Assembly (NCBI GenBank): GCA_028822125.1
Contig: JAPKEK010000179.1
Coordinates: 1 to 5,807, forward strand
Direction of reading: 5' to 3'
DNA length: 5,807 nt
DNA from: Pseudomonadales bacterium
GTDB lineage: Bacteria; Pseudomonadota; Gammaproteobacteria; Pseudomonadales; Azotimanducaceae
How positions within the stretch are numbered: the stretch's first letter is position 1; the number at the start of each line of letters is the position of its first letter. Below are positions 5,381 through 5,807 of the stretch, in pieces. Both the position numbers and the translations under genes were made by a program. The notes below the pieces were generated by a model. It was not told the origin of the DNA. It saw nothing but the letters and a program-made list of their open reading frames with translations, and searched no databases.

Positions 5381-5807
5381 ATGAATGAAGATCAGATTTT
5401 AGTCGCCGATACGGCAGATAGGATATTCAGGGAAGAATGTCCTACGCAAATTGTTGAACAGGCGGAACAGGGCATTTACCCCAGTGAGTTATGGAATATC
5501 CTGGTTGATAATGGCCTGGTCCTGGTAGGAATAGATGAAGTTAATGGCGGATCGGGTGGCATATTAGTTGATGCTCTTGTTATTTTGCGAGAAGCCGCAC
5601 GCAGGGCGGTACCATTGCCTTTGGCTGAGACTTTTGTTGCCAGCCAGTTAATGAACCAGTTGCAGCAACCGATACCGGCGTTGCCGGTTACCCTGGTTCA
5701 GGGGCATTTTGACCTGACCGAGCAGGGTCGCTTGACCGGACAATGCTCAGCCGTCCCCTTTGCCCGGCACTGTCAGTCATTCCTGATAGTGGTCGGTGAT
5801 TCAGTTC
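5381..5807 (+). CDS. Second acyl-CoA dehydrogenase, probable beta subunit, N-terminal part only
   Basis: From ATG at 5381 the frame stays open for 142 codons to the window edge. The visible part is the N-terminal helical domain of an acyl-CoA dehydrogenase. It shows MNEDQILVADTADRIF (1-16), the LWNILVDNGLVLVGIDEVNGGSGG segment (about 37-60) matching the W-x-x-L-x-x-x-G-L-x-x-x-x-x-x-E-x-x-G-G pattern of the family, and REAARRAVPLPLAET (70-84). This last, with AVPLPLAET, is typical of the non-catalytic or beta partners in two-gene dehydrogenase pairs. The FAD-binding middle domain and C-terminus are outside the window, so whether it keeps a catalytic Glu cannot be seen. Only 8 bases separate it from the previous gene. 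Most likely the two products form one alpha2beta2 enzyme; two separate dehydrogenases remain possible. Confidence 0.88.
   Translation, partial: MNEDQILVADTADRIFREECPTQIVEQAEQGIYPSELWNILVDNGLVLVGIDEVNGGSGGILVDALVILREAARRAVPLPLAETFVASQLMNQLQQPIPALPVTLVQGHFDLTEQGRLTGQCSAVPFARHCQSFLIVVGDSV

Overview
The window reads as ordinary chromosomal DNA of a Gram-negative bacterium of moderate GC. A gammaproteobacterium that degrades lipids or steroids is my best guess. That rests on E. coli-like Shine-Dalgarno spacing, the style of the proteins and the paired acyl-CoA dehydrogenases; there is no rRNA or other marker here, so it is an inference only. I see no tRNA, rRNA, CRISPR array, insertion sequence, integrase or phage gene.

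Layout. Positions 1-3251 on the minus strand hold two ABC exporter half-transporter genes, read from right to left. The first (3251-1407) is complete. The second (1410 leftward) runs off the left edge and overlaps the first by 4 bases (ATGA). Together they look like a heterodimeric exporter of the BmrCD/LmrCD/MdlAB type: the complete subunit has Asp where the catalytic Walker B Glu normally sits. Positions 3252-3603 are a divergent, AT-rich intergenic region with a perfect 16-bp palindrome, three 12-bp tandem repeats that run into a consensus TATAAT, and a fair minus-strand promoter.

Positions 3604-5807 on the plus strand form a tight operon. It encodes a Gtt2-like glutathione S-transferase, a full-length acyl-CoA dehydrogenase with catalytic Glu247 and no C-terminal catalytic Glu, and the start of a second acyl-CoA dehydrogenase that runs off the right edge. 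The two dehydrogenases, only 8 bases apart, are best explained as alpha and beta subunits of an alpha2beta2 enzyme. Such enzymes are known for CoA thioesters of steroid side chains or rings and other bulky acids.

How the parts work together is inferred. The plus-strand operon would oxidise a CoA-activated, probably bulky, acyl substrate, with a GST handling a reactive or electrophilic intermediate. The divergent exporter may move a related lipid-like or toxic compound across the inner membrane, and the shared intergenic region may co-regulate both sides. No regulator gene lies in the window. Nothing here proves a wholly new system; the most unusual signals are the intergenic repeat structures, the GST-plus-heteromeric-dehydrogenase operon, and a cluster of palindromes inside the exporter coding sequence.
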